DNA from: Ardenticatenaceae bacterium
GTDB lineage: Bacteria; Chloroflexota; Anaerolineae; Promineifilales; Promineifilaceae
Assembly: GCA_020634455.1 (NCBI GenBank)
Contig: JACKBQ010000001.1
Span: 1,674,001 to 1,738,000 of the forward strand
Direction: 5' to 3'
DNA: 64,000 nt
The notes under the pieces were generated by a model. It ran no database searches and was not told where the DNA came from. It saw nothing but the letters and a program-made list of their open reading frames with translations. Within the stretch, counting starts at the first letter, position 1. Every line of letters begins with the position of its first letter. Positions 8,594-16,995 of this stretch are shown in pieces. A program made the translations under genes and the position numbers.

Positions 8594-9808
8594 ATGGCAA
8601 ATATTATTTTTGGACTAGACATTGGCACAACCAAGGTATGTGCGCTGGTCGGTGAAGTGCGTGAAGGTCGCCTGCAAATCATCGGTCTGGGCATGGCCCC
8701 GTCGCGCGGCATGCGCAAAGGCATGGTGATTGACGTCAGCGAAGCCTCCTTAGCCCTGGCGCAAGCCGTGGAGCAGGCCGAGCAAACTTCCGGCTACGAT
8801 CTTTCCCAGGCCATTGTGAGCATGGCGGGCGAGCATATCAGCTCCACCAACAACAAGGGCATCGTGGCAATCGGCCGTAACGACAACGGCGTCGCCGTCA
8901 GCGACATCGAGCGCGCCCTGGATGTGGCCCAGGCCATTCCTGTGCCGCCCAATCGTCAAATTGTCCACCTTATCCCGCGCAGCTACACCATTGATGAGCA
9001 TGATGGCGTGCGCAATCCCATCGGTATGCACGGTTTCCGGCTGGAAGTAGAAACCCACATCGTCACGGCTGCCCGCCCGGCGCTGCAAAACCTCACCCGC
9101 TGCGCCAGCAACGTGGGCATCAACAGCAGCGAATTTGTATTGAATGCCCTGGCCTCCGGCGAAGCAGTGCTGGACCCCAACGAGCGAGAAATGGGCGTCA
9201 TCGTGGCCGACATCGGCGGCGGCACCACCGACCTTGCCCTGTACATGCAAGGCAAAGTGTGGCACACGCACGTCATTCCGATTGGCGGCTACCACATCAG
9301 CAATGATATCGCCATCGGCTTACGCGCCCCGTACGAAGTGGCTGAGCAGGTCAAAATTCAGTACGGCGACTGCCGTCCTGACAAAATTGACCCCAGCACG
9401 GTCTTCACCGTCGAGCCATTTGGTGGCGAGAAAATTCAGGTGGGGCGGCAAGATTTGGCCCACGTCATTGAAGCCCGCGTGGAAGAAATCTTCCAGCACA
9501 TTTTGGAAGATGTCCAGCGCTCTGGCTACGATGGCTTGCTGCCCGCAGGCATTGTGCTCACTGGCGGCAGCGCCCAATTGCGTGGCATCACAGAAGTGGC
9601 CGAGCGCATCCTAAACGTACCTGCACGCGTAGCTCAACCCCAAAATCTGGTTGGCATGGTTGACCGACTCCATTCGCCTTCCTTTTCTACCAGCGTGGGC
9701 TTGCTGCATTGGGCCATGAGCGACAACCAGATTTACCAGCCCCGCGCCCACAATCGGGAATGGGGGCGGAAGATGGGATCCATTTTGAAGGCACTTTTAC
9801 CGGGATAA
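8594..9808 (+). CDS. ftsA: FtsA, actin-like divisome membrane anchor
   Basis: An actin-fold ATPase of 404 residues that tethers FtsZ to the membrane. It has the phosphate-1 motif GLDIGTTKVCALVG, the SHS2/1C-domain region from about residue 80, phosphate-2 IVADIGGGTTDLALY, and LTGGSAQLRGI. The C-terminus ends in a short basic/amphipathic stretch (W.RKMGSILKALLPG) fitting the membrane-targeting helix. It precedes ftsZ, with a CGATTACCG-family repeat between them. It contains no exact ACGGCCGT copy, unlike most neighbours. Confidence 0.94.
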   Translation: MANIIFGLDIGTTKVCALVGEVREGRLQIIGLGMAPSRGMRKGMVIDVSEASLALAQAVEQAEQTSGYDLSQAIVSMAGEHISSTNNKGIVAIGRNDNGVAVSDIERALDVAQAIPVPPNRQIVHLIPRSYTIDEHDGVRNPIGMHGFRLEVETHIVTAARPALQNLTRCASNVGINSSEFVLNALASGEAVLDPNEREMGVIVADIGGGTTDLALYMQGKVWHTHVIPIGGYHISNDIAIGLRAPYEVAEQVKIQYGDCRPDKIDPSTVFTVEPFGGEKIQVGRQDLAHVIEARVEEIFQHILEDVQRSGYDGLLPAGIVLTGGSAQLRGITEVAERILNVPARVAQPQNLVGMVDRLHSPSFSTSVGLLHWAMSDNQIYQPRAHNREWGRKMGSILKALLPG

Positions 9809-9811
9809 GAC

Positions 9812-9890
9812 AGTAATCGGTGAACGGTAATCGGTAAACCGATTGCGAGTCACCGATTACCGACGACGGATTACTGATTACCGATAAAGA
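9812..9890. repeat. Intergenic inverted repeat, CGATTACCG family
   Basis: CAGTAATCGGTGAACGGTAA is mirrored by CACCGATTACCGACGACGG and CTGATTACCG, forming a hairpin between ftsA and ftsZ. A short AGAGGGGTAA Shine-Dalgarno-like stretch follows it, just before the ftsZ ATG. Confidence 0.75.
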
Positions 9891-9902
9891 GGGGTAACAA
9901 TT

Positions 9903-11051
9903 ATGAACCAAAAAACTGCAAAAATTCAGAGAATGCCAGATACAGAAGGAAATGCGCTGATTCGCGTGGTGGGTGTTGGCGGCGGTGGTAATAACGCGGT
10001 TAACCGGATGATTTCGGAAAATATTTCCGGCGTTGATTTTATCGCCATCAACACGGATCAGCAGGCGCTGATGGCCAGCCAGGCACGACAGCGGGTCGCC
10101 ATCGGCGAGCGCACGACGCGCGGGCTGGGGTCCGGCGGCAAGCCAGAGATTGGCACGAAGTCAGCCGAAGAGTCGATGGAAGAGCTACATGAATTGCTGC
10201 AAGGCTCCGACATGGTGTTTGTAACGGCGTGCATGGGCGGCGGTACCGGCACGGGGGCCAGCCCCATCGTGGCTAAAGTGGCCCGTGAACAAGGTGCTCT
10301 AACCATCGGCGTGGTGACAAAGCCGTTCAGCTTTGAGGGCAACCAGCGGATGCGCGCCGCCGAGACGGGCATTGAGCAGCTCAAAGAGCATGTGGACACG
10401 CTGATTGTAATTCCAAATGACCGCTTGCTGGAAACGGCCGATCGCCGCCTGTCGCTCGTGGATTCCTTCAAGTTGGCCGACGATGTGCTGCGGCAAGGCA
10501 TCCAGGGCATCAGCGAGTTAATCACCGTGCCCGGCCTCATCAATTTGGACTTTGCCGATGTGCAGACGGTGATGTCGATGGGTGGCGCGGCGCTGATGGC
10601 CGTGGGCAAAGGCACGGGCGATGATCGGGCGCGCATGGCGGCTGAAGAGGCGCTGGCCAGCAAGCTGCTGGATGTGACGATTGCGGGTGCGCGGGGCATC
10701 CTGTTCAACGTGACGGGCGGCAACGATTTGAGCCTGTACGAAATCAACCAGGCGGCGGCGATTATTCGCGAGACGGCGCACCCGGACGTGAACATGATTT
10801 TTGGTGCGGTGATTGATGAAGCGATGAAAGATGAGATTCGCATTACGGTGATTGCCACGGGTTTTGAGCATGGCGCGCCCATGATGCGGCAAATGTCTCG
10901 CGCCGAAAGCCGCTTGCCGCAGCGGGAGCCGGTACGCCAGTCGGTGAGTCGCCCCACTGCCCCACCCGTAAGGGAAATGCGTGAAGAACGGCCGTCTTTC
11001 CAGGTCAACGATATTGACATTCCGGCCTTTCTGCGCAAGAAAAAAGAGTAA
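9903..11051 (+). CDS. ftsZ: FtsZ, cell division GTPase
   Basis: A tubulin homologue of 382 residues that forms the Z ring. It has VVGVGGGGNNAVNRM, the tubulin signature GGGTGTGASPIVA, the T7 synergy loop region NLDFADV, and a Pro/Arg/Glu-rich linker. The C-terminal peptide DIDIPAFLRKKKE is the FtsA/Z-binding tail. The ATG follows AGAGGGGTAAC. A strong intrinsic terminator lies 27 nt downstream, so this is the end of the mur-fts transcription unit. Confidence 0.97.
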   Translation: MNQKTAKIQRMPDTEGNALIRVVGVGGGGNNAVNRMISENISGVDFIAINTDQQALMASQARQRVAIGERTTRGLGSGGKPEIGTKSAEESMEELHELLQGSDMVFVTACMGGGTGTGASPIVAKVAREQGALTIGVVTKPFSFEGNQRMRAAETGIEQLKEHVDTLIVIPNDRLLETADRRLSLVDSFKLADDVLRQGIQGISELITVPGLINLDFADVQTVMSMGGAALMAVGKGTGDDRARMAAEEALASKLLDVTIAGARGILFNVTGGNDLSLYEINQAAAIIRETAHPDVNMIFGAVIDEAMKDEIRITVIATGFEHGAPMMRQMSRAESRLPQREPVRQSVSRPTAPPVREMREERPSFQVNDIDIPAFLRKKKE

Positions 11052-11077
11052 GTTGAAATTGCCCCTCTAGCGCATTG

Positions 11078-11113
11078 GCCCGCCAGAACAAACTGCTCTG
11101 GCGGGCTTTTTTT
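11078..11113 (+). terminator. Intrinsic terminator after ftsZ
   Basis: GCCCGCCAGA (11078-11087) pairs perfectly with TCTGGCGGGC (11097-11106), with a 9-nt loop and a run of seven T directly after. Confidence 0.93.
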
Positions 11114-11207
11114 GCCTCACACAGATGTTCTAATTCCACACAAACGGCCGTTTAACAGCAGGGTAACGGCCGTTTAATTTTTTAAGGTTTATCGGCTGCG
11201 GAATTGC

Positions 11208-11236
11208 TTGCTAGGGATACGGCCGTATGCTATAAT
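11208..11236 (+). promoter_or_regulatory. Sigma-70-type promoter for nrdR
   Basis: TTGCTA (-35, 11208-11213) and a perfect TATAAT (-10, 11231-11236) are separated by 17 bp. The spacer contains one ACGGCCGT palindrome. Transcription would begin near 11243 and give a leader of about 140 nt before nrdR. Confidence 0.75.
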
Positions 11237-11242
11237 GCCCTC

Positions 11243-11381
11243 CACTTGTACCAAATCTAGGGGGAAGCCCAGTATAAACCCCCACATATGGCGGCAAAGT
11301 CGCAAAAACACAACACAATCCCATATCTGGTTTTTTTTAGCCAACTAGCAGCAGCTTTGGCCCAACGGGAGAATTTCTAAA
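11243..11381 (+). promoter_or_regulatory. Structured leader upstream of nrdR (possible attenuator)
   Basis: The leader holds a GGGGG (11260-11264) / CCCCC (11279-11283) hairpin. A second, longer-range pairing joins ATATGG (11286-11291) and CCATAT (11321-11326), followed by CTGG and eight T at 11331-11338. The T-run after a stem suggests an attenuator or riboswitch expression platform. I could not match it to a known riboswitch; in particular no cobalamin B12 box is visible. Confidence 0.35.
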
Positions 11382-11834
11382 GTGAAATGTCCGTATTGTA
11401 ACAACGAGAAAACGCGCGTTATTGACACCAGCCACGACGTTCGTGGGGGAACCAGGCGGCGGCGGGTGTGCGATAAGTGCAAGGAGCGGTTCAGCTCTTA
11501 TGAGCGCCCCATTTTGGCCACGCCCATGCTGGTAAAGCAAGATGGCACCCGCGAAGAGTTTTCTCGTGAAAAGCTGATGGGCGGCATTAAGGTCGCCTGC
11601 GCCAAACGCCCGGTGGCGGCGGCCGACATTGAGCGCATCGCTGGGGAAGTTGAAGCCGAACTACAACAGTCGGGCAAGGCAGAAGTTTCTAGCCAGATGG
11701 CAGGGGATTTGGTCATCAAGAAACTAAAAGATTTGGACGAGGTCGCGTATATTCGTTACGCCACCGTTTACCTGGGCTTTGACGATCTGGAGTCAATACG
11801 CAAGGAGATTGACCGCCTACTTGAAGCCCGGTAA
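11382..11834 (+). CDS. nrdR: NrdR, transcriptional repressor of ribonucleotide reductase genes
   Basis: A protein of 150 residues with an N-terminal zinc ribbon (MKCPYCNN and VCDKCKERF, four Cys) and an ATP-cone (about residues 49-139) that senses ATP/dATP. Family members repress nrd operons at NrdR boxes. It is immediately upstream of nrdJ, consistent with co-regulation. I did not find a convincing pair of NrdR boxes in the 100 bp before nrdJ. The length and all zinc ligands are intact. Confidence 0.95.
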   Translation: MKCPYCNNEKTRVIDTSHDVRGGTRRRRVCDKCKERFSSYERPILATPMLVKQDGTREEFSREKLMGGIKVACAKRPVAAADIERIAGEVEAELQQSGKAEVSSQMAGDLVIKKLKDLDEVAYIRYATVYLGFDDLESIRKEIDRLLEAR

Positions 11835-11940
11835 CGGCCGTTTGCAGTGCCAAAACGGCCGTACAACTCACTTTCCCACAAACTCGCATTGGAAAAAGCA
11901 TTATTGGTAAGTAAAACCCACAAAAGGAGATGGAAACACG

Positions 11941-14900
11941 ATGTCTGAAAAGCAAGCAAAAGATAGCGTGTTGGTAAAAGCCAACGGCACAAATGGAAGT
12001 AATGGTAAAAACGGCAAAAACGGTAATGGCGCACATCTTAAGGCAGATAGCATTTATTTTAAGGTGGCCGTGCCGAAAAGTATTGTGAAGCGAGACGGCC
12101 GTATCGTCCCCTTCGACATGAGCCTGATTGAAAATGCCCTCACCCGCTGCTTTACCAGCCTGGACATCGAACCGAAAACGGCCGTCGCCGACATTACCCA
12201 CCAGGTCGTGAACGTGGTCGCCGCCAAATATGACCTGCCTACCGTAGAAGGCGTGCAGGACATTGTAGAAATGGTGCTGCAAGCCGCTGGTGAATACGAA
12301 GCCGCCAAACATTACATTCTGTACCGCGCCGAACATGCCAAAATGCGCACCAAGCGCCCCGTGCCCGATGCCGTTCGCGAGGCATTTGCTAAATCAGACC
12401 CGTATTTCCCCACCCAACTGCAAAAATTCCAGTTTTACGACAAATATTCCCGCTTTAACTACGACCTGGGCCGCCGTGAAACCTGGCTAGAAACAGTTAA
12501 TCGCGCCACAAATTACCTGAAAGAATTATCTGAATACCGCTTGCCTGCCGAAACATATGAACGCATCCGCCAGGGCATTTTACAAATGAAAGCGATGCCC
12601 TCGATGCGCCTGCTGGCTATGGCTGGCCCGGCTGCCCGTCGCAACAACATCGCCATCTACAACTGCTCTTACATGCCGGTAGACAGCGTTGACTCCTTTG
12701 TGGAAGCGCTGATCATCTCCATGAGCGGCTGCGGCGTTGGTTTTTCGGTGGAGCGCCAATATGTGGAACAGTTCCCACGCATTGCTCGGCAAAGCGGAAA
12801 CCCGGCAGACCTCCATGTGGTTGGCGATTCGTCTGAAGGCTGGGCGGAAGCGGTTCGCATTGGCCTGACCACCTGGTTCAAGGGTGAAGATGTGAAGTTC
12901 GACTATTCCGAAGTGCGTCCCATCGGCTCGCCGCTGCGGGTGAAGGGTGGTCGCGCTTCTGGGCCGGAGCCACTGCGCCAGATGCTGGACTTTGCCCGTG
13001 CCCGAATCATCTCGCGGCAGGGTGGCTTTTTACGGCCGTTAGATGCTCATGACATCATGTGTGCGGTGGGGGATGCAGCCGTTTCTGGCGGTGTACGTCG
13101 GACAGCCATGATCTCCCTGTTTGATTACGATGACCTGGAAATGCGCCACTGCAAAGATGGCGACTTCTGGCGCAGCAACAGCCAGCGCTGGAATGCCAAC
13201 AATTCGGCCGTGTGGCCCTCGCGGGAACTGAGCCAGGCGGAAATCACCCGCTTTGTGCTGGACATGGTGGAATCCGAGCGGGGCGAACCGGGCATCTTTA
13301 ACCGCAAGGCAGCGATTGAGAATAAGCCCGCCCGGCGCAGGGCAGCTGAGTTTGGCACCAATCCGTGCGTCACGGCCGACACCTGGGTGATGACCCAACA
13401 AGGCCCACAGCAGGTCAATGAACTGATTGATCGCCCCTTCACCGCCCTGGTAGATGGCGAAGCACATCCCTCGACCGAGGCAGGCTTTTTCCACACGGGG
13501 CACAAACCGGTTTACCTGCTGGAAACCGTTGAGGGGCACACGCTCAGAGCCACCGCTGATCATCCAATCCTGCAAGTAACAAAACAAACCCGTAAAAAGC
13601 AATACACGGAATGGACTGAGCTGGGCGACCTACAGCCGGGCGACATGATTCGGATACACGACCAGCGCGGGGCGACCTGGCAAGCGGAAGATGACGGCGC
13701 GTCGGTAGCCTGGCTGCTGGGCTTGCTGGTCGGTGACGGCACGTTTGTGCGCAATGAGACAAAAAGCGATCTGGGCATCCTGCGCTTCTGGGGTGAACAC
13801 AGCCGGGAGATGGTGGAAATGGCCCACGCCGTGCATGCTGCCAAAATTCCGGCCCGTTCGGATATGCAGCCGCTCTGGAACAAAGCCAACAGCTTCTGGC
13901 AGATTTCTTCCACGGGCCTGAACCATCTGGCCAACCGGTATGGCATTTCCGCAGACCACAAAACCATCACGCCAGAAATTGAACAGACGTCGAGCGCTTT
14001 TTACAGCGGCTTTTTGCGTGGCTTGTTTGATGCCGACGGCACGGTGATTGGCAGCCAGGAAAAGGGCGTCAGCGTGCGCCTGGCCCAATCAAACCTGGAA
14101 ATGCTCCAGGCGGCCCAGCGCATGTTGCTGCGCCTGGGCATCAGCGCAACCCTCTACCAAAATCGGCGCGACGCTGGCTACCGCCCCCTGCCCGATGGAC
14201 AGGGTGGCACGAAGGAGTATTGGACGCAAGCGCAGCATGAATTGGTCATCAGCAACGACAATATTCAGGTGTTCCAGCAGCGCATTGGCTTTTCTGATCC
14301 TGAGAAAGCAGCGAAACTGGCAGAGAAAACGGCCGCTTACCAACGCACCCCCAACCGTGAACGATTCAGTGTTCACATCAAATCCATTGAGCTGGTTGGC
14401 ACGGAAGATGTGTACGATTGCACCGTGCCGGGCGTTCATGCATTTGATGCCAATGGATTGTATGTGCATAACTGCGGCGAAATTTATTTACGGCCGTATC
14501 AATTCTGCAACCTCACCAGCGCCATCGCCCGTGCAGATGACACCTTCGAAACGCTCAAGGAAAAAATTGAGCTAGCGACCATCATTGGCACCATTCAATC
14601 AATGGCCACCCACTACCCCGGATTACGGCCGCAATGGCAGCAAAACAGCGTCGAAGAGCGGCTGTTAGGCGTGGATTTGAACGGCCAGATGGACAGCGTA
14701 GCGGCACAGGACCCGGACATCCAGGAAAAATTGCGGCAAGTGGCCGTAGACACCAACAAAGAATATGCTGCCCGGTTGGGTATAAATCAATCTGCGTCTG
14801 TGACGTGCGTCAAACCGTCGGGGAACTCTTCGCAATTGGTGAACTCATCCTCCGGTTTGCACGCGCGCTGGGCACCGTACTACATCCGCAACGTGCGTGT

Positions 14901-15384
14901 GGGGTCACACAGCCCAGTCTTTAAGGTGCTGCAAGACGCTGGTGCGCCGATGGACCCAGAAAATGGGCAGACCCGTGACAATGCCAAAACGTGGGTGGTC
15001 CATTTCCCGGTCAAAGCGCCGGAAGAAGCCATCACCCGCAACGATCGCTCCGCGCTGACGCAGTGTGAGTTCTGGCTGCAAAACAAGACGCACTACACGG
15101 AACACAATCCCAGCGTCACCATCACCTATCGCGACCACGAGGTGCTGGACATCATTCGCTGGATTTGGGAGCATCAGGACAAGATCGGCGGTATGGCCTT
15201 CCTGCCCGCCTTCGATGCCCAGTACGACCAGATGCCCTACATTGAAATTCAGCAGGATGAGTATGAGCAGTTGGCCGAAAAGTTCCCGGAGATTGATTTT
15301 TCCAAGATTTACCGGTACGAAGAAGAAGATTTAACCACGGCCGCACAGGAATTGGCGTGTATGGCGGGAAATTGTGATATTTAG
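11941..15384 (+). CDS. nrdJ: Class II (adenosylcobalamin-dependent) ribonucleotide reductase with intein
   Basis: A precursor of 1147 residues, and 778 after removal of the 369-residue intein. The N-terminal ATP-cone (KSIVKRDGRIVPFD) allows allosteric control. Active-site parts are the YNCSYMP cysteine (residue 242), GCGVGFSV, the NPCGEI radical cysteine (residue 845 of the precursor), and FCNL (Cys 856). The 11-residue spacing of the last two equals that of C408 and C419 in the Lactobacillus class II enzyme. The C-terminal CMAGNC pair would be the swinging redox dithiol. No nrdB-type gene is nearby, supporting the B12-dependent class. An Asn/Gly/Lys-rich low-complexity stretch precedes the cone. 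GGAGATGG precedes the ATG. Confidence 0.92.
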   Translation: MSEKQAKDSVLVKANGTNGSNGKNGKNGNGAHLKADSIYFKVAVPKSIVKRDGRIVPFDMSLIENALTRCFTSLDIEPKTAVADITHQVVNVVAAKYDLPTVEGVQDIVEMVLQAAGEYEAAKHYILYRAEHAKMRTKRPVPDAVREAFAKSDPYFPTQLQKFQFYDKYSRFNYDLGRRETWLETVNRATNYLKELSEYRLPAETYERIRQGILQMKAMPSMRLLAMAGPAARRNNIAIYNCSYMPVDSVDSFVEALIISMSGCGVGFSVERQYVEQFPRIARQSGNPADLHVVGDSSEGWAEAVRIGLTTWFKGEDVKFDYSEVRPIGSPLRVKGGRASGPEPLRQMLDFARARIISRQGGFLRPLDAHDIMCAVGDAAVSGGVRRTAMISLFDYDDLEMRHCKDGDFWRSNSQRWNANNSAVWPSRELSQAEITRFVLDMVESERGEPGIFNRKAAIENKPARRRAAEFGTNPCVTADTWVMTQQGPQQVNELIDRPFTALVDGEAHPSTEAGFFHTGHKPVYLLETVEGHTLRATADHPILQVTKQTRKKQYTEWTELGDLQPGDMIRIHDQRGATWQAEDDGASVAWLLGLLVGDGTFVRNETKSDLGILRFWGEHSREMVEMAHAVHAAKIPARSDMQPLWNKANSFWQISSTGLNHLANRYGISADHKTITPEIEQTSSAFYSGFLRGLFDADGTVIGSQEKGVSVRLAQSNLEMLQAAQRMLLRLGISATLYQNRRDAGYRPLPDGQGGTKEYWTQAQHELVISNDNIQVFQQRIGFSDPEKAAKLAEKTAAYQRTPNRERFSVHIKSIELVGTEDVYDCTVPGVHAFDANGLYVHNCGEIYLRPYQFCNLTSAIARADDTFETLKEKIELATIIGTIQSMATHYPGLRPQWQQNSVEERLLGVDLNGQMDSVAAQDPDIQEKLRQVAVDTNKEYAARLGINQSASVTCVKPSGNSSQLVNSSSGLHARWAPYYIRNVRVGSHSPVFKVLQDAGAPMDPENGQTRDNAKTWVVHFPVKAPEEAITRNDRSALTQCEFWLQNKTHYTEHNPSVTITYRDHEVLDIIRWIWEHQDKIGGMAFLPAFDAQYDQMPYIEIQQDEYEQLAEKFPEIDFSKIYRYEEEDLTTAAQELACMAGNCDI
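13366..14472 (+). mobile_element. Intein with LAGLIDADG homing endonuclease, inserted in nrdJ
   Basis: An in-frame intein of 369 residues at precursor residues 476-844. It begins with Cys1 (block A, CVTADTWV). Block B has RATADHP (T..H), and the two LAGLIDADG helices are LLGLLVGDG and LFDADGTV. Block F is around VYDCTVPGVHAFDANG. It ends in His-Asn (block G, VHN) followed by extein Cys+1. All splicing residues are present, so splicing should be active. The insertion point is between NP and CGEI of the reductase, exactly before the thiyl-radical cysteine. The intein lacks any exact ACGGCCGT, unlike the surrounding extein, which fits later acquisition. Confidence 0.93.
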
Positions 15385-15385
15385 A

Positions 15386-15420
15386 AAGTAATTGAGTCAT
15401 TGGGTAATTTTGTAATTGCC
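15386..15420. repeat. Degenerate AATTAC-family repeat after nrdJ
   Basis: GTAATTGAGTCATTGGGTAA and TTTTGTAATTGCC resemble one arm of the elements at 671 and 6304. The complementary arm is missing or decayed. Confidence 0.5.
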
Positions 15421-15427
15421 CGTGAAA

Positions 15428-15460
15428 ACAGCTCGCTAAGTTTGGCGGGCTGTTTTTTTT
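15428..15460 (+). terminator. Intrinsic terminator after nrdJ
   Basis: ACAGCTCGC (15428-15436) pairs with GCGGGCTGT (15445-15453), with one G-U pair, followed by an eight-T run. Confidence 0.9.
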
Positions 15461-15467
15461 GCTAGAT

Positions 15468-15487
15468 ATTTCAATGAGCATTGAAAT
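15468..15487. promoter_or_regulatory. Candidate ArsR-type operator 1
   Basis: ATTTCAAT-GAGC-ATTGAAAT is a perfect dyad of 8-bp half-sites. The TTCAA / TTGAA core and AT-richness resemble ArsR/SmtB operators. It lies 112 bp before the thioredoxin-like gene. Confidence 0.5.
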
Positions 15488-15566
15488 ATGATAGGCGTCA
15501 TTAGATTCGAGTGATAAAGATCACTACGGCCGTTTCCCGCCCAGTCCTATAGTTCCAACACATTAT

Positions 15567-15582
15567 TTCAACAATGGTTGAA
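15567..15582. promoter_or_regulatory. Candidate ArsR-type operator 2
   Basis: TTCAAC-AATG-GTTGAA is a second dyad with the same TTCAA/TTGAA core, placed just before the AGGAG of the gene at 15600. Two such sites upstream of an operon whose flank carries an ArsR gene support metalloid or metal control. Confidence 0.55.
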
Positions 15583-15599
15583 TTATCAAGGAGAACCTG

Positions 15600-15845
15600 A
15601 TGCTAAAAATCAAAGTGTTGGGACCCGGCTGCGCCAACTGCAAACGACTGGAGCAAATCGCCCGCAATGAAGTAGCAAAGTTCGGCGTGGCCGCTGAAAT
15701 TGAAAAGGTCACAGATTACGGCGACATTATGGCTTATGGTGTTATGTCAACCCCAGGACTGGTGATTGATGAGAAGGTGGTGGCATACGGCCGTATCCCC
15801 TCCAACGAAGAAGTGCACAACTGGCTCACCGCCGCCCAAAATTAG
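15600..15845 (+). CDS. Small thioredoxin-like protein (redox-active disulfide family)
   Basis: A protein of 81 residues with a thioredoxin-like fold. It has MLKIKVLGPGCANCKRLEQ with a CxxC redox pair near the first strand and the cis-Pro-type STPGLVIDEKVV. It matches the short MTH895/redox-active disulfide protein 2 type that is often fused to or placed next to CSCSAAP-type permeases and ArsR regulators. A good AAGGAG lies upstream and only 9 nt separate it from the permease. It probably works with the permease in redox handling of a metalloid or thiol, which is inferred from context. Confidence 0.8.
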   Translation: MLKIKVLGPGCANCKRLEQIARNEVAKFGVAAEIEKVTDYGDIMAYGVMSTPGLVIDEKVVAYGRIPSNEEVHNWLTAAQN

Positions 15846-15854
15846 GAGGTTGCC

Positions 15855-16913
15855 ATGAGCAGCCAAAAAATCACGCTCACCCCACCCCAAAAGTCGCGCT
15901 GGCAGCTGCCCACACTGGTGCTGCTGCTCGGCATTATCTGGCTGCTGGTTTGGCAGCAGTTGCAAGCTTTAGCCGACTGGCTCACCTACGACCTCATCGG
16001 CCTGCTGCCAGAGACGCACCTGGGCGAATCGGTCAACTTTTTCCTCTACGACGTGCCCAAAATCCTGATGCTGCTGGCAGGCATGATCTTCCTCGTTACC
16101 TTTGTGCGCTCCTTTTTTAGCCCGGAGCAGACGCGGGCGGCGCTGGGTGGGCGGCGCGAAGGTGTGGGCAACGTGCTGGCCGCCGGGCTGGGCGTGCTGA
16201 CGCCGTTTTGCTCCTGTTCGGCCGCACCACTGTTCATCGGCTTTGTGGAGAGCGGCATCCCGCTGGGCGTCACGTTTTCCTTTTTGATTGCCACCCCGGT
16301 GGTGAATGAGATTGCCCTGGCGATGTTGTTTGGCCTGTTTGGCTGGAAAATTGCTGGGCTGTATCTGGTTTCTGGCTTGATCATTGCCGTGGTGGGGGGA
16401 CTACTCATCGGCCGTTTGCAGCCAGAAAAATATGTGGAAGAATTTGTCTGGCAGGTGAAGGTGGGGCAAACGGGTGACGCAACTTACAAACCCACTTGGG
16501 ATGATCGTATTCGCATGGCGGGGCGCAGCACCAGCGAGATTGTGGGCAAGGTGTGGCCGTTTGTCATTTTGGGCATTGGCATTGGCGCGGGGATTCACGG
16601 CTACGTGCCAGAAGATTTTCTGGTCAACGTGATGGGGCGCGAGGCGTGGTGGTCGGTGCCAACGGCCGTTCTTCTCGGCATCCCGCTTTACGCCAATGCG
16701 GCGGGCATCATCCCCGTGGTGCACGCGCTGATGGAAAAAGGGGCGGCGCTGGGCACGGTGCTGGCCTTTATGATGTCGGTGGTGGCGCTGAGTTTGCCAG
16801 AAATGCTCATTTTGAAGCGGGTGATCAAGCTGCGCCTCATCGCCATTTTTATTGGCATTGTGGCCCTGGCGATTATTTTTACCGGCTACCTGTTCAACTG
16901 GGTGATTGGGTAG
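15855..16913 (+). CDS. Permease, CSCSAAP/DUF318 family (ArsP-related)
   Basis: A protein of 352 residues with about eight membrane helices in two halves separated by a cytoplasmic loop. The first half carries PFCSCSAAPLFIGFVESGIPLG, shown here as the CSCSAAP motif, and the second carries the repeat-like IPLYANAAGIIPVVHAL. The family (COG0701) includes ArsP, which exports organoarsenicals, but many members have unknown substrates. It starts at ATG after AGGAGG and is co-transcribed with the thioredoxin-like gene. The ArsR gene follows after a repeat element. Confidence 0.85.
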   Translation: MSSQKITLTPPQKSRWQLPTLVLLLGIIWLLVWQQLQALADWLTYDLIGLLPETHLGESVNFFLYDVPKILMLLAGMIFLVTFVRSFFSPEQTRAALGGRREGVGNVLAAGLGVLTPFCSCSAAPLFIGFVESGIPLGVTFSFLIATPVVNEIALAMLFGLFGWKIAGLYLVSGLIIAVVGGLLIGRLQPEKYVEEFVWQVKVGQTGDATYKPTWDDRIRMAGRSTSEIVGKVWPFVILGIGIGAGIHGYVPEDFLVNVMGREAWWSVPTAVLLGIPLYANAAGIIPVVHALMEKGAALGTVLAFMMSVVALSLPEMLILKRVIKLRLIAIFIGIVALAIIFTGYLFNWVIG

Positions 16914-16917
16914 GTTT

Positions 16918-16985
16918 TTATCCACAGATTTCGCAGATTACACAGATTTTCTGCTTTAAATTGGCGAAATCTTGTTAATCTTTGA
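16918..16985. repeat. Intergenic repeat, ACAGATT family
   Basis: CACAGATTTCGCAGATTACA on the left and GGCGAAATCTTGTTAATCT on the right are partly complementary. The element lies between the permease and the ArsR gene and is related to 33780-33857. Confidence 0.6.
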
Positions 16986-16995
16986 TTGATTGCTT

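Noticed and set aside
10058..11038. A 326-codon frame on the minus strand opposite ftsZ
   Set aside because: It is the antisense shadow of a strongly conserved gene with high third-position GC; no motif or start signal supports it.
11243..11381. Cobalamin or c-di-GMP riboswitch in the nrdR leader
   Set aside because: I looked for the B12 box and the conserved c-di-GMP-I core and could not find them; only generic stems and a T-run are present.
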